Of a DNA stretch of 16,071 nt, positions 7,845 through 14,183 are shown in pieces; within the stretch, counting starts at the first letter, position 1; every line of letters begins with the position of its first letter. A program made the translations under genes and the position numbers. The notes beneath the pieces were generated by a model. The model ran no database searches and was not told the origin of the DNA. It was given only the letters and a program-made list of their open reading frames with translations. Source of the stretch: Thermodesulfobacteriota bacterium (GTDB taxonomy: Bacteria; Desulfobacterota; DSM-4660; Desulfatiglandales; HGW-15). Location of the stretch: assembly GCA_025454125.1 (NCBI GenBank), contig JALOPA010000017.1, forward strand, positions 1 to 16,071, in the 5' to 3' direction.

Positions 7845-7866
7845 CTCAGCAAGGTCTGTGCCAAAG
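7845..7866 (-). promoter_or_regulatory. Sigma-54 promoter of the methyltransferase operon
   Basis: The minus strand reads TTTGGCACAGACCTTGCTG. It matches the -24/-12 consensus TGGCACG-N4-TTGCW at every position but one, with GG (7862-7861) and GC (7850-7849) exactly 10 bases apart. The predicted transcript start is near 7837, giving a leader of about 77 bases before the ATG at 7760. Confidence 0.88.
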
Positions 7867-7974
7867 GCAAAATCGCGGATCCGCCACGCGTCCCGCCCTA
7901 TTCTCCTATGAGAACCCGCAGGGGCACCTGATCCCGGGAGCGGTTTCCACGGAAGGGTTACGTATCCCCAGGGA

Positions 7975-8028
7975 TGGCGGTGCAAAACGCCACCAGGCAG
8001 GGGTGTTGCGGTGCGATTCATCACCGCA
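7975..8028. promoter_or_regulatory. Paired enhancer-like sites GGTG-N8-CACC
   Basis: Site 1 is GGTG-caaaacgc-CACC (7979-7994), which also overlaps TGGCG-N8-CGCCA (7975-7992). Site 2 is GGTG-cgattcat-CACC (8010-8025), extended to TGCGGTG-N8-CACCGCA (8007-8028). Their centres are 31 bp apart, about three helical turns. They lie about 125 and 155 bp upstream of the minus-strand promoter GG and about 95 and 125 bp upstream of the plus-strand one, the usual range for sigma-54 enhancers. Binding by the activator encoded at 3268-5067 is inference. Confidence 0.72.
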
Positions 8029-8108
8029 CTCCCATTTAATCGATGTTTCTGATTCAAGCAGGATGCACGATTAGAAACAGGATTCGCCGGAGAGAAAGGC
8101 TTTTTGCC

Positions 8109-8127
8109 TTGGTATGAATCATGCAAC
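8109..8127 (+). promoter_or_regulatory. Sigma-54-like promoter of the TRAP operon
   Basis: TTGGTATGAATCATGCAA has GG (8111-8112) and GC (8123-8124) with the required 10-base gap, plus the flanking T before GG and T/A around GC. The C positions of the -24 box are T, so it is weaker than the minus-strand promoter. It predicts a transcript start near 8136 and a leader of about 313 bases. Confidence 0.6.
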
Positions 8128-8287
8128 ATCTAACGCAACAACGCGCTGAACTTTGCCGGCTGCGATCGTCGCACCGGCGCTGCAACGGCATGAAAAGACG
8201 ATCCAGAGACTTCATTCATGGGTCCGATCCTCACATTTTTCTTTGCCATTTATCGGAAGTGCTTGAGAGGCGATGGAAACGCCATGT

Positions 8288-8338
8288 GGACTCCGGTGTC
8301 ACGCAGGGGGTGACAGTCCGTCGCGGTCTACCGGAGAC
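8288..8338 (+). promoter_or_regulatory. Leader with mutually exclusive stems before the TRAP operon
   Basis: A common hairpin GTCAC (8298-8302)/GTGAC (8310-8314) can be extended in two ways. GGACT (8288-8292) pairs with AGTCC (8315-8319), or CTCCGGT (8291-8297) pairs with ACCGGAG (8330-8336). The two stems share bases 8291-8292 and cannot form together. A third pair, GTCT/AGAC (8326-8329, 8335-8338), fits only with the first. It lies in the predicted leader, about 100 bases before the ribosome binding site. There is no match to the cobalamin riboswitch B12 box. A regulatory role is unproven. Confidence 0.35.
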
Positions 8339-8448
8339 GTGAAAAGTCGACCTTATCGGGAGAGGAGGTGAGAGGGGTTCTTAAGGAAACAGAACGGTAT
8401 TTCTGCGTCTTTTAATCGTGGTCGAGCGAAAATCCAAAGGAGGTTAAC

Positions 8449-9555
8449 ATGAAGGGTAAGAAAGCTATTTTTGCGGTTGCCTTGGCGATTCTGCTGGGCT
8501 TTTTCTTCGTCGCGCCCTCGATGGCCTGGCAGGAACAGAAACCGGAGTTCGTCTGGAAGTGTCAGTCAGGCTGGCCTCGGAGCAGCGGACTTCATTATCT
8601 TCAGATGAGAACCCTGGATTTCATCGAAGCCTGGACCAAGGGGCGGGTCAAGTTCGAAAGATACTCGGACAGTGAAATCGTTCCCGGCTACGAAGTCTGG
8701 AAAGCGGTGGCGGAAGGGGTTATCCCAACAGGCGTCGCCTGCACCTGCTACGCCATGAGCCGGGTGTGGACTTCCGGCATGTATTGCTCTTCTCCTGGGC
8801 TGGGACCGGTGGAAAAACTGGCTTTCTACCACGGGACGCCGGATGTGGCAAAGACTAAGGACTTCAGGACCCCGGTCTGGAAACAACTGGAGGCATCGAT
8901 CGCCAAGAGCTTTAACGGCCTGGTCGTGTTGCCGAGCGCCATGCAGTCCACGGAAACCTTCCTCTATTCCACCAAACCCATCAACAGCGTTGACGACCTC
9001 AAGAAACTCAAAATCCGATCGGTCGGCATCCGGGGCGACGTCTTCAAGTATGCGGGGGCATCGGTCGTCGGAATGCCGGCAGGGGAAGTCGTGGCGGCCA
9101 TGGACAGGGGAGTGATCGACGGCGCCGAGTTTGCGAACTTCTTCGGAGACATTCCGCTGGGATTCGCGGCAGCGGCCAAGTACATCTATTTCAATCCCTA
9201 TAATGCGCAGCCCTCCAACCTGCAGTTTTTCATCAATGCGAAAGAATGGGCGAAGGTTCCGCCTGACTTGAAGAAACTGATCGAAGAGGCGTGCTTCGAG
9301 TCTGAAAAGTGGTCTTTGGCCGAGTGCCTGTTCCTCGACATCCTCCAGATGAAAAGAGCCGAGCAGGAATTCAAGGCGAAGATCGCCATCATTCCCATGG
9401 AAGTCGGGAAGTACATCAACGACAAGGCGTTGGAATTCTACAACATCAAGAGAAAAGAAGTCCCTGAACTGGATGCGTACATGAAGGAATATGATGCCTT
9501 CTTTGCGCCGGACAACTATGGCAAGTATGTGCCTTTTGTGAAGTCGCTTCTTTAA
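8449..9555 (+). CDS. TRAP transporter solute-binding protein, DctP family
   Basis: A 368-residue periplasmic binding protein. A Sec signal peptide occupies residues 1-26 (lysine-rich start, hydrophobic core, cleavage after PSMA). The fold signature of DctP-type proteins follows, including the segment DDLKKLKIRSVGIRGDVFKY with R190, at the position of the arginine that clamps the substrate carboxylate, and MPAGEVVAAMDRGVIDGAEF (about 209-228). It captures an organic acid for the DctQ and DctM membrane subunits that follow. It has several mature-domain cysteines (C38, C98, C100, C113), more than usual, perhaps disulfide-bonded. AAAGGAGGT lies 5 bases before the ATG. Transcription is predicted from the sigma-54 site at 8111-8124. 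The substrate cannot be read from sequence; context suggests a methylated carboxylate. Confidence 0.93.
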   Translation: MKGKKAIFAVALAILLGFFFVAPSMAWQEQKPEFVWKCQSGWPRSSGLHYLQMRTLDFIEAWTKGRVKFERYSDSEIVPGYEVWKAVAEGVIPTGVACTCYAMSRVWTSGMYCSSPGLGPVEKLAFYHGTPDVAKTKDFRTPVWKQLEASIAKSFNGLVVLPSAMQSTETFLYSTKPINSVDDLKKLKIRSVGIRGDVFKYAGASVVGMPAGEVVAAMDRGVIDGAEFANFFGDIPLGFAAAAKYIYFNPYNAQPSNLQFFINAKEWAKVPPDLKKLIEEACFESEKWSLAECLFLDILQMKRAEQEFKAKIAIIPMEVGKYINDKALEFYNIKRKEVPELDAYMKEYDAFFAPDNYGKYVPFVKSLL

Positions 9556-9582
9556 GATGCAAACGGGGCGGGTGGGCGGGCC

Positions 9583-9604
9583 GGGCAGGTCCGCCTGCCT
9601 TGTT
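9583..9604 (+). promoter_or_regulatory. Intercistronic hairpin between TRAP binding protein and DctQ genes
   Basis: GGCAGG (9584-9589) and CCTGCC (9594-9599) form a 6-bp stem with tetraloop TCCG, followed by TTGTT, in the 72-base gap. Such hairpins often lower read-through or protect the upstream message, giving more binding protein than permease. The T-tract is poor, so a partial attenuator is the most I would claim. Confidence 0.4.
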
Positions 9605-9627
9605 CCGGTGAAGGAGGAGGCATTCCC

Positions 9628-10149
9628 ATGATCATTCATACCTTCGTCAAAACCGTTGACACCATCAATGAGTGGGTGGGGAAGACGGTGATGTGGCTCT
9701 TTATCGCGCTGACCATCAGCGTGCTCACGGATATGCTGTGGCGCTTCATCTCAGGGTCGTCCACGGTGTGGGCCTTTGATATCAATTACATGATCTATGC
9801 GGTGAACTTCATGCTGGCCGGCGGCTTTTGCATGCTCCATGACCGGCACGTGAGGGTGGACGCCTTTTACAACATGATGCCGATCCGGGCGCAGGGGATC
9901 GTGGAAATCATCTTCTATCTCTTCCTGCTCTTTCCCATGACCATCTTGACTTTGAACGCCACGTGGTACAACTTCATGCAGGCCGTGGCCTCCAAAGAAA
10001 TCGGCATTGTGAGCCCCTGGCATCCGCCCATCTATCACTTCAAGTTCGTCATGCCGCTGGCGTTTTTCCTTCTTCTCATTCAGGAGATCGCCCAGTTCAT
10101 CCGCTTCGTCTATATGGCGGTAAAGGGGGTGCGCTATGAGTACAAATGA
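9628..10149 (+). CDS. TRAP transporter small permease, DctQ family
   Basis: A 173-residue inner-membrane protein with four hydrophobic helices (about residues 18-40, 52-70, 90-112, 135-165), the size and topology of the DctQ subunit. The segment MLHDRHVRVDAFYNMMP between helices 2 and 3 matches the family's conserved short loop (…R.HVRVD…). It forms the membrane complex with DctM and docks the binding protein. GAAGGAGGAGG precedes the ATG. Its last 14 bases overlap the dctM-type gene, a strong sign of coupled translation. Substrate unknown. Confidence 0.92.
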   Translation: MIIHTFVKTVDTINEWVGKTVMWLFIALTISVLTDMLWRFISGSSTVWAFDINYMIYAVNFMLAGGFCMLHDRHVRVDAFYNMMPIRAQGIVEIIFYLFLLFPMTILTLNATWYNFMQAVASKEIGIVSPWHPPIYHFKFVMPLAFFLLLIQEIAQFIRFVYMAVKGVRYEYK

Positions 10150-11470
10150 AACCTATGCCATGCTCATGATGATCGTTCTCATCGGCGCCGTGTTCCTGGG
10201 CCTGCCGGTGGCCCTTGTCATGGCTTCGCTGGGGATCGTTTTCGGCACCATTGCCTACGGCTCCGGGATCATCTCCTACCAGGCGGCGCTCAATGTTTTC
10301 GGCGTCATGTCGGGCTGGGAACTTCTGGCCATCCCTCTCTTCGTTTTTATGGGAGTGCTCCTTGAAAAGGCGGATATTGCCGCGAAGCTTTATCTGGGGT
10401 TCCGGTTGCTCTTCGGCCGTGTCCGCGGAGGCCTTCTCATTGCCACCATGGGCATCGCGATCCTCTTTGCGGCCTGCACCGGGATCGCGGGCGCATCGGT
10501 GATCGCCATCGGCCTCATCGCGTTTCCGTCCATGCTGAAATACGGTTATGACAAACGGCTGTGTGCCGGCGCCATCTGCGCCGGAGGAGGCCTGGGGGTC
10601 ATCATTCCCCCGAGCCTCATGCTGATCGTCTACGGCCCTGTGGCCGGGGTGTCCATCTCTTTGCTGTTCTTCGCGGCCATGCTCCCCGGCATCCTTATGG
10701 GTGCCACGTACATCCTTTACCTGGTAATCGTGGCCTATCTATGGCCACACAAGGCTCCTGCGGCAACCATTGAAGAACTGGCTGAGTTTACAAAGAAAGA
10801 CATCGCAAAGCTCTTGCTGGTGGCGGGCGTGCCTCCCATGGCCCTGATCTTTTTCGTCCTGGGCGGGATCTTCTTCGGTTTTGCAGCGCCCACGGAAGCG
10901 GCAGCCCTGGGAAGTCTCGGCGCCTTCGCTCTGACGCTAGGATACAAGAAGTTCAGCTTCAAGATGCTGAGGGACAGCTGCTACAGCGCTCTCGGCATCA
11001 GCAGCTTCATCATGTGGCTCGTTCTGGGCGCCAAGTTCTTCATGACCACCTTCAACAAACTGGGCGGGGGCTCCATGATCGAGCGCTGGCTTCTGAGCAT
11101 GAACGTCGGTCCGGATTGGATGCTGGTCGTCATGCTCTGCATCATTTTCATCCTGGGGTTCATCATGGACTGGATCGGCATTCTGCTGGTGGTGGTGCCG
11201 ATCTTCGTTCCCATTGTGGCCATGATGAAATGGGATCCCCTCTGGTTCGGCGTCATGTTCGGAATCACCCTGCAGATCTCCTATATCACACCGCCCTTCG
11301 CCTACTCGATATTCTACCTGAAGGGGATCGCGCCCAAAGGGGTGACCCTGGCCGATATCTGTTACGGGTGTATTCCGTTTATCTTTTTGCAGTTCATCGA
11401 CCTTTTCATTCTCTATACCTGGCCGGAAATCGCACTGTACTTGCCGAGGATGATGACGGCGGCCAAGTGA
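10136..11470 (+). CDS. TRAP transporter large permease, DctM family
   Basis: A 444-residue polytopic membrane protein with roughly a dozen hydrophobic segments, the channel subunit of a sodium-coupled TRAP transporter. Recognisable parts include the glycine/alanine-rich AACTGIAGASVIAIG, the CAGGGLGVIIPPSLMLIVYG re-entrant motif and the C-terminal FGITLQISYITPPFAYSIFY. Length is normal for DctM. It overlaps the DctQ gene by 14 bases and completes a standard P-Q-M operon. A palindromic element follows 22 bases after the stop codon, then the crotonase-family gene after a further gap. No frameshift or missing segment is seen. Confidence 0.95.
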   Translation: MSTNETYAMLMMIVLIGAVFLGLPVALVMASLGIVFGTIAYGSGIISYQAALNVFGVMSGWELLAIPLFVFMGVLLEKADIAAKLYLGFRLLFGRVRGGLLIATMGIAILFAACTGIAGASVIAIGLIAFPSMLKYGYDKRLCAGAICAGGGLGVIIPPSLMLIVYGPVAGVSISLLFFAAMLPGILMGATYILYLVIVAYLWPHKAPAATIEELAEFTKKDIAKLLLVAGVPPMALIFFVLGGIFFGFAAPTEAAALGSLGAFALTLGYKKFSFKMLRDSCYSALGISSFIMWLVLGAKFFMTTFNKLGGGSMIERWLLSMNVGPDWMLVVMLCIIFILGFIMDWIGILLVVVPIFVPIVAMMKWDPLWFGVMFGITLQISYITPPFAYSIFYLKGIAPKGVTLADICYGCIPFIFLQFIDLFILYTWPEIALYLPRMMTAAK

Positions 11471-11492
11471 TGAAAGGGTCTGTCTCAACGGA

Positions 11493-11520
11493 TTAATCCT
11501 CTCCCTTAGGGGAGGGTTAA
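11493..11520. repeat. C-rich palindromic dispersed repeat, short copy 3
   Basis: TTAATCCTCTCCC and GGGGAGGGTTAA form a 12-pair stem (two G-U pairs) around a short loop. The core CCTCTCCC/GGGGAGGG is shared with the copies at 1702 and 3051. It begins just after the DctM stop codon. It has no T-tract, so it probably does not terminate fully. Confidence 0.55.
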
Positions 11521-11631
11521 AACCTGCAAGCCTGACGCGGTGGTGAAAAGGGCGCAGACCAAAGCGGCGTTCTGGAACCGTCCGGAGGGAAAGCAGGGAT
11601 ATAATCGGTTTCAAAAGGAGATGATTGACTT

Positions 11632-12426
11632 ATGGCTTACAAACACATTTTGTATGAAGAGAATAAGAACGATTACATCGGTATCCTGACCCTCAATGAA
11701 CCCGATAAGCGCAATGCTCTCGGGAAAGAGGCGGAGGAGGAAATCACCCATGTGATTCAGGATGCGGGAAAGAGGGAGGCCTTGAAAGTGTTGATCCTCA
11801 GGGCCGCAGGGGATATCTTCTGCGCCGGCCACAACCGCGCGGAGATCCTGAACCAGCCGGCCAGCGCCATCCGGAGGCTCTTCCACACCTCCTTTAACAT
11901 GATGACCGCCATGCGATCGGCGCCCTTCTGTATCATTGCCGAAGTCCAGGGCATTGCCATGGCCGGCGGCTGCCACCTGGCCGCGGGGTGCGATCTGATC
12001 ACCGCGGGCAAGGAGAAGGCCAAGTTCGGAATGACGGGCCTGATTTACTCCTACAACTGCTCCACTCCCACCATCGCGGTGAGCCGGGCGGTTCCGCAGA
12101 AGAAGTGTATGGAAATGCTCATGACCGCCAACCTATACACGGCAGAAGAGGCTGCGGCCTTTGGTCTGGTGAACAAGATTTACCCGGACGACAAGCTCCA
12201 CGAGATGACCTACGCCTGGGCCAAGGAGATCGCCAAGACCAGCAAGTACGCTATCTACACCTCGAAGCAGGTTTACTATGCCCAGGTAGAGATGACAGAG
12301 TTCCAAGCGTACAGCTATGCTATAGAGATGATGGCGCTGGAAGGCATCAGCGTCAATGCCACGGAAGGGTTCACCGCCTTCCTCTCCAAGCGCGACCCCA
12401 AGTGGGACGAGTCCACGATTTACTAA
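11632..12426 (+). CDS. Enoyl-CoA hydratase/isomerase (crotonase) family, ECHDC3-like
   Basis: A 264-residue crotonase-fold protein acting on a CoA thioester. Oxyanion-hole segments are FCAGHN (63-68) and MAGGCHLA (110-117). Of the two catalytic glutamates of true enoyl-CoA hydratases, the second survives (E161 in CMEMLMT). The first, normally in a QPEI…G segment, is replaced by KFGMTG (131-136), followed by NCSTP, a pattern I associate with the ECHDC3-like branch. Ordinary water addition to enoyl-CoA is therefore doubtful; isomerase, thioesterase-like or other crotonase chemistry is possible. AAAGGAG lies upstream of the ATG. It is 161 bases from the DctM gene, with a palindrome between; it may be co-transcribed with the transporter or have its own promoter. 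Context with a CoA-transferase suggests processing of the imported acid as its CoA ester. Confidence 0.9.
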   Translation: MAYKHILYEENKNDYIGILTLNEPDKRNALGKEAEEEITHVIQDAGKREALKVLILRAAGDIFCAGHNRAEILNQPASAIRRLFHTSFNMMTAMRSAPFCIIAEVQGIAMAGGCHLAAGCDLITAGKEKAKFGMTGLIYSYNCSTPTIAVSRAVPQKKCMEMLMTANLYTAEEAAAFGLVNKIYPDDKLHEMTYAWAKEIAKTSKYAIYTSKQVYYAQVEMTEFQAYSYAIEMMALEGISVNATEGFTAFLSKRDPKWDESTIY

Positions 12427-12452
12427 GATTGTTTCACGGTTCCGCAGGAAAA

Positions 12453-12486
12453 AAAGGAGCTCTCCTGGTTTCAGGAGAGCTCCTTT
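12453..12486. terminator. Bidirectional intrinsic terminator between convergent genes
   Basis: A perfect 15-bp stem (12453-12467 with 12472-12486) with loop GTTT. In the minus direction it is followed by a run of T (seven A on the plus strand from 12449), ideal for the HEAT-repeat gene. In the plus direction TTTCATTT follows, serving the crotonase gene, whose stop codon ends at 12426. Confidence 0.88.
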
Positions 12487-12495
12487 CATTTCAAA

Positions 12496-12537
12496 CTCCC
12501 CCCAACCCCCCTTTAGCAAAGGGGGGCAAGGGGGATT
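12496..12537. repeat. C-rich palindromic dispersed repeat, type 2
   Basis: A 9-bp stem CCCCCCTTT (12506-12514) with AAAGGGGGG (12518-12526), loop AGC, inside an outer pair CCCCC (12499-12503)/GGGGG (12530-12534). The design resembles the other palindromes here but the sequence differs. Elements of this sort are common between convergent genes in many anaerobes. Confidence 0.65.
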
Positions 12538-12558
12538 TGTCCTCGCGTTCAGTTCACG

Positions 12559-13341
12559 CTATTTCGCTCTGTTCTCCGCCCACCACTTCTGCCAGTCTGC
12601 AGCGTTCTCGCCGAAATCCTTTGACGTAATCCTTCCGAGCGCTCTGGAGGCCTGAAGACGCAGATCCGTATCGGCTGGCCCGAGCGCAAGGATCAGGGGC
12701 TCCACGGCCGAGGGATCTCCGATCTTTCCCAGAGCCCAAGCCGCGTCGGCTCTCACTTCCAAAGGCTTATCCTTGTTCCCGAGAACTCCTATCAGAGCCG
12801 GGACAGAAGGTTTCCCGATTTCACCCAGCGACGCTGCTGCCAACATGCGGGCATTGCGGTCCTTGTCGTCGAGGGCCCCCACCAGGCAATCCACCGCCCG
12901 CGGATCCTTGATTTCGCCGAGGATTCTCGTCACTCGCTTCCGAACTTCCAGATTTTCGTCGCCAGAAGCTTTGATGAGGGAGGGCACAGCCCCCTTCCCC
13001 ATGGAGATGAGGGCTTTCTCCGCCTCATCCGAAGGGGTCACATGGTTGTGGCCGCAGCTGATGTTGTGGCCGCACCCGGTCCACTCGTCGTGGAGATTGG
13101 CGATGAGAAAAGGCGCAGAGGGAAGGGCCTTGTCGCCCATCTTCAGGAGGTGGAAGGCTGCGGAAGCCCGATCCGTGCCGTCAGGGGAATAGAGCCTCTC
13201 GATTTGCTGTTTCACGTCCTGAGGGAGCTGAGAAGGGATCTGATCCCTGGGTATACTGGGTTGAGCCACCGCAATGGACCAGGACAGGCACAGATAGGCG
13301 GCCGCAGCAAGCGTAGAACATATGAACGAAGATCGTTTCAT
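12559..13341 (-). CDS. Secreted HEAT-repeat protein with a Cys/His-rich insert
   Basis: A 260-residue exported protein. The signal peptide covers about residues 1-26, ending AVA before QPSI. From about residue 105 to 240 there are repeated helix pairs of the PBS-lyase HEAT type (for example AVPSLIKASGDENLEVRKRV, PRAVDCLVGALDDKDRNARM, SVPALIGVLGNKDKPLEVRA), a protein-binding scaffold. Between an early helix pair and the main array sits C90-G-H92-x3-C96-G-H98-N-H100, which could bind a metal. GGAGAC lies before the ATG. It is 42 bases downstream of the CoA-transferase beta gene on the same strand and ends at the strong terminator, so it may be the last gene of that operon. A periplasmic protein fits oddly with cytoplasmic CoA chemistry; a role for it is unknown. 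Confidence 0.83.
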   Translation of the reverse strand: MKRSSFICSTLAAAAYLCLSWSIAVAQPSIPRDQIPSQLPQDVKQQIERLYSPDGTDRASAAFHLLKMGDKALPSAPFLIANLHDEWTGCGHNISCGHNHVTPSDEAEKALISMGKGAVPSLIKASGDENLEVRKRVTRILGEIKDPRAVDCLVGALDDKDRNARMLAAASLGEIGKPSVPALIGVLGNKDKPLEVRADAAWALGKIGDPSAVEPLILALGPADTDLRLQASRALGRITSKDFGENAADWQKWWAENRAK

Positions 13342-13351
13342 TTTTTGTCTC

Positions 13352-13383
13352 CGAAAATAGAGGATGCTCAGAGCCTAGCACCA
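13352..13383 (-). terminator. Weak terminator-like hairpin after the CoA-transferase genes
   Basis: Reading the minus strand just after the stop codon, GGTGCT can pair with AGCATCC (one bulged base, 8-base loop), followed by TCTATTTTC. The stem is short, so partial read-through into the HEAT-repeat gene is expected if it works at all. Confidence 0.3.
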
Positions 13384-14178
13384 TTACTTCTTCTTTCTCA
13401 AGGAGCCCGTCTCGTCCACTTCTCTCAGATTTTGCAGCTCCTTGTCCGTGGGTTCAGGCACCGTCTTCACGCTCGGAGAAATCTTGAGTTCCCAGCCCGT
13501 GTGCGTCTTGATCTCCTCGACGCTGGAAAAAGGGAAATAGGCATCGAGATAGAACTCTTTGGTCTTGGGGTCCGGCCGCAGGATGCCCAGCGTCGTAATG
13601 ATGGCGCTCGGCCCGCCGCCCGGGAAGTTGCACTTTTCCCGGGAATCGCCGCCGAAGAGATACCCGGGAGAGGAGATGTAGTCCACTCGTTCGGAGAAAC
13701 GTTTCTTCTCATGGGCGGCCATAATGAGAAAGCGCTTGCAGCCGACGGCAATATCGTTGGCGCCGCCGCTTCCGTTGAGCCGGATCCGGGGCGGATTGTA
13801 GCGGCCCACTTTCCATGGAGGAGCGTCATCCCAGATCCCCGTGGTGTTCACGTTGCCGTATTTGTCGATCTGGGCAGCGCCGATGATCCCCACGTCCGCT
13901 TTTCCGGAAGCGACCAGAAAGCCCAGCGCGTCGATAGCGTTGGTGAAACTCGTGGCGTTGACACAGAGGCGGTTGCATTCAATTCCCCACGGAAGACCTC
14001 CCACAGGGGTGGACCCGTAAATGCCGCCCTCGGTGAAGGCTCTCAGATTCGGCGCGTGGTTTTTCTTGGCCCAGTATCCGGCCAGCATGCTCAGTCCCAC
14101 ACCGAAAATCGCAAGCTCTCCATCCCGAAGCTCTCTGCCCGTGGCGATTGCCATAAATTCCTGTCTTGTGTAATCCAT
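13384..14178 (-). CDS. CoA-transferase beta subunit (class I, GctB/IpdB-like)
   Basis: A 264-residue subunit of a family I CoA-transferase. The segment LRAFTEGGIYGS (45-56) places a glutamate, E50, where GctB-type enzymes carry the catalytic residue that forms the glutamyl-CoA thioester. NGSGGANDIAVG is the family's glycine-rich CoA-binding loop. Retaining the glutamate favours a real transferase over an IpdAB-type hydrolase. The ATG at 14178 (MDYTRQEF) is chosen over an in-frame upstream start at 14241, because the latter lies inside the alpha-subunit gene and AGGGGGT sits just before 14178. Only 5 bases separate it from the alpha gene, so the subunits are made together. It would activate the imported acid using a CoA donor such as acetyl- or succinyl-CoA; the substrate is not known. 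Confidence 0.92.
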   Translation of the reverse strand: MDYTRQEFMAIATGRELRDGELAIFGVGLSMLAGYWAKKNHAPNLRAFTEGGIYGSTPVGGLPWGIECNRLCVNATSFTNAIDALGFLVASGKADVGIIGAAQIDKYGNVNTTGIWDDAPPWKVGRYNPPRIRLNGSGGANDIAVGCKRFLIMAAHEKKRFSERVDYISSPGYLFGGDSREKCNFPGGGPSAIITTLGILRPDPKTKEFYLDAYFPFSSVEEIKTHTGWELKISPSVKTVPEPTDKELQNLREVDETGSLRKKK

Positions 14179-14183
14179 GGTTT

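Larger units (their letters stand above)
7761..8448. promoter_or_regulatory. Divergent control region between methyltransferase and TRAP operons
   Basis: This 688-base gene-free stretch holds, left to right: the Shine-Dalgarno of the UroD-family gene (7766-7774), an inverted repeat TGTGG-N6-CCACA (7820-7835) near the predicted minus-strand transcript start, a minus-strand sigma-54 promoter (7849-7862), two GGTG-N8-CACC palindromes (7979-8028), a spaced inverted repeat TGTTTCT/AGAAACA (8044-8050, 8073-8079), a plus-strand sigma-54-like promoter (8111-8124), a leader with competing hairpins (8288-8338) and the Shine-Dalgarno AAAGGAGGT (8436-8444) of the TRAP binding protein gene. I see no credible small gene in it. 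Confidence 0.8.

Noticed and set aside
7761..8129. N-terminal extension of the UroD-family methyltransferase to 473 residues
   Set aside because: The added part is low in family-like sequence, covers the palindrome and the sigma-54 promoter, and ATG 7760 has a strong ribosome binding site.
8130..8448. Cobalamin riboswitch in the TRAP leader
   Set aside because: No B12-box-like sequence is present and the stems do not follow that architecture.
11541..11557. Sigma-54 promoter ahead of the crotonase gene (TGGTGAAAAGGGCGCA)
   Set aside because: The spacing is right but only TGG and GCA match; it is too weak to list as a feature, though worth a test.
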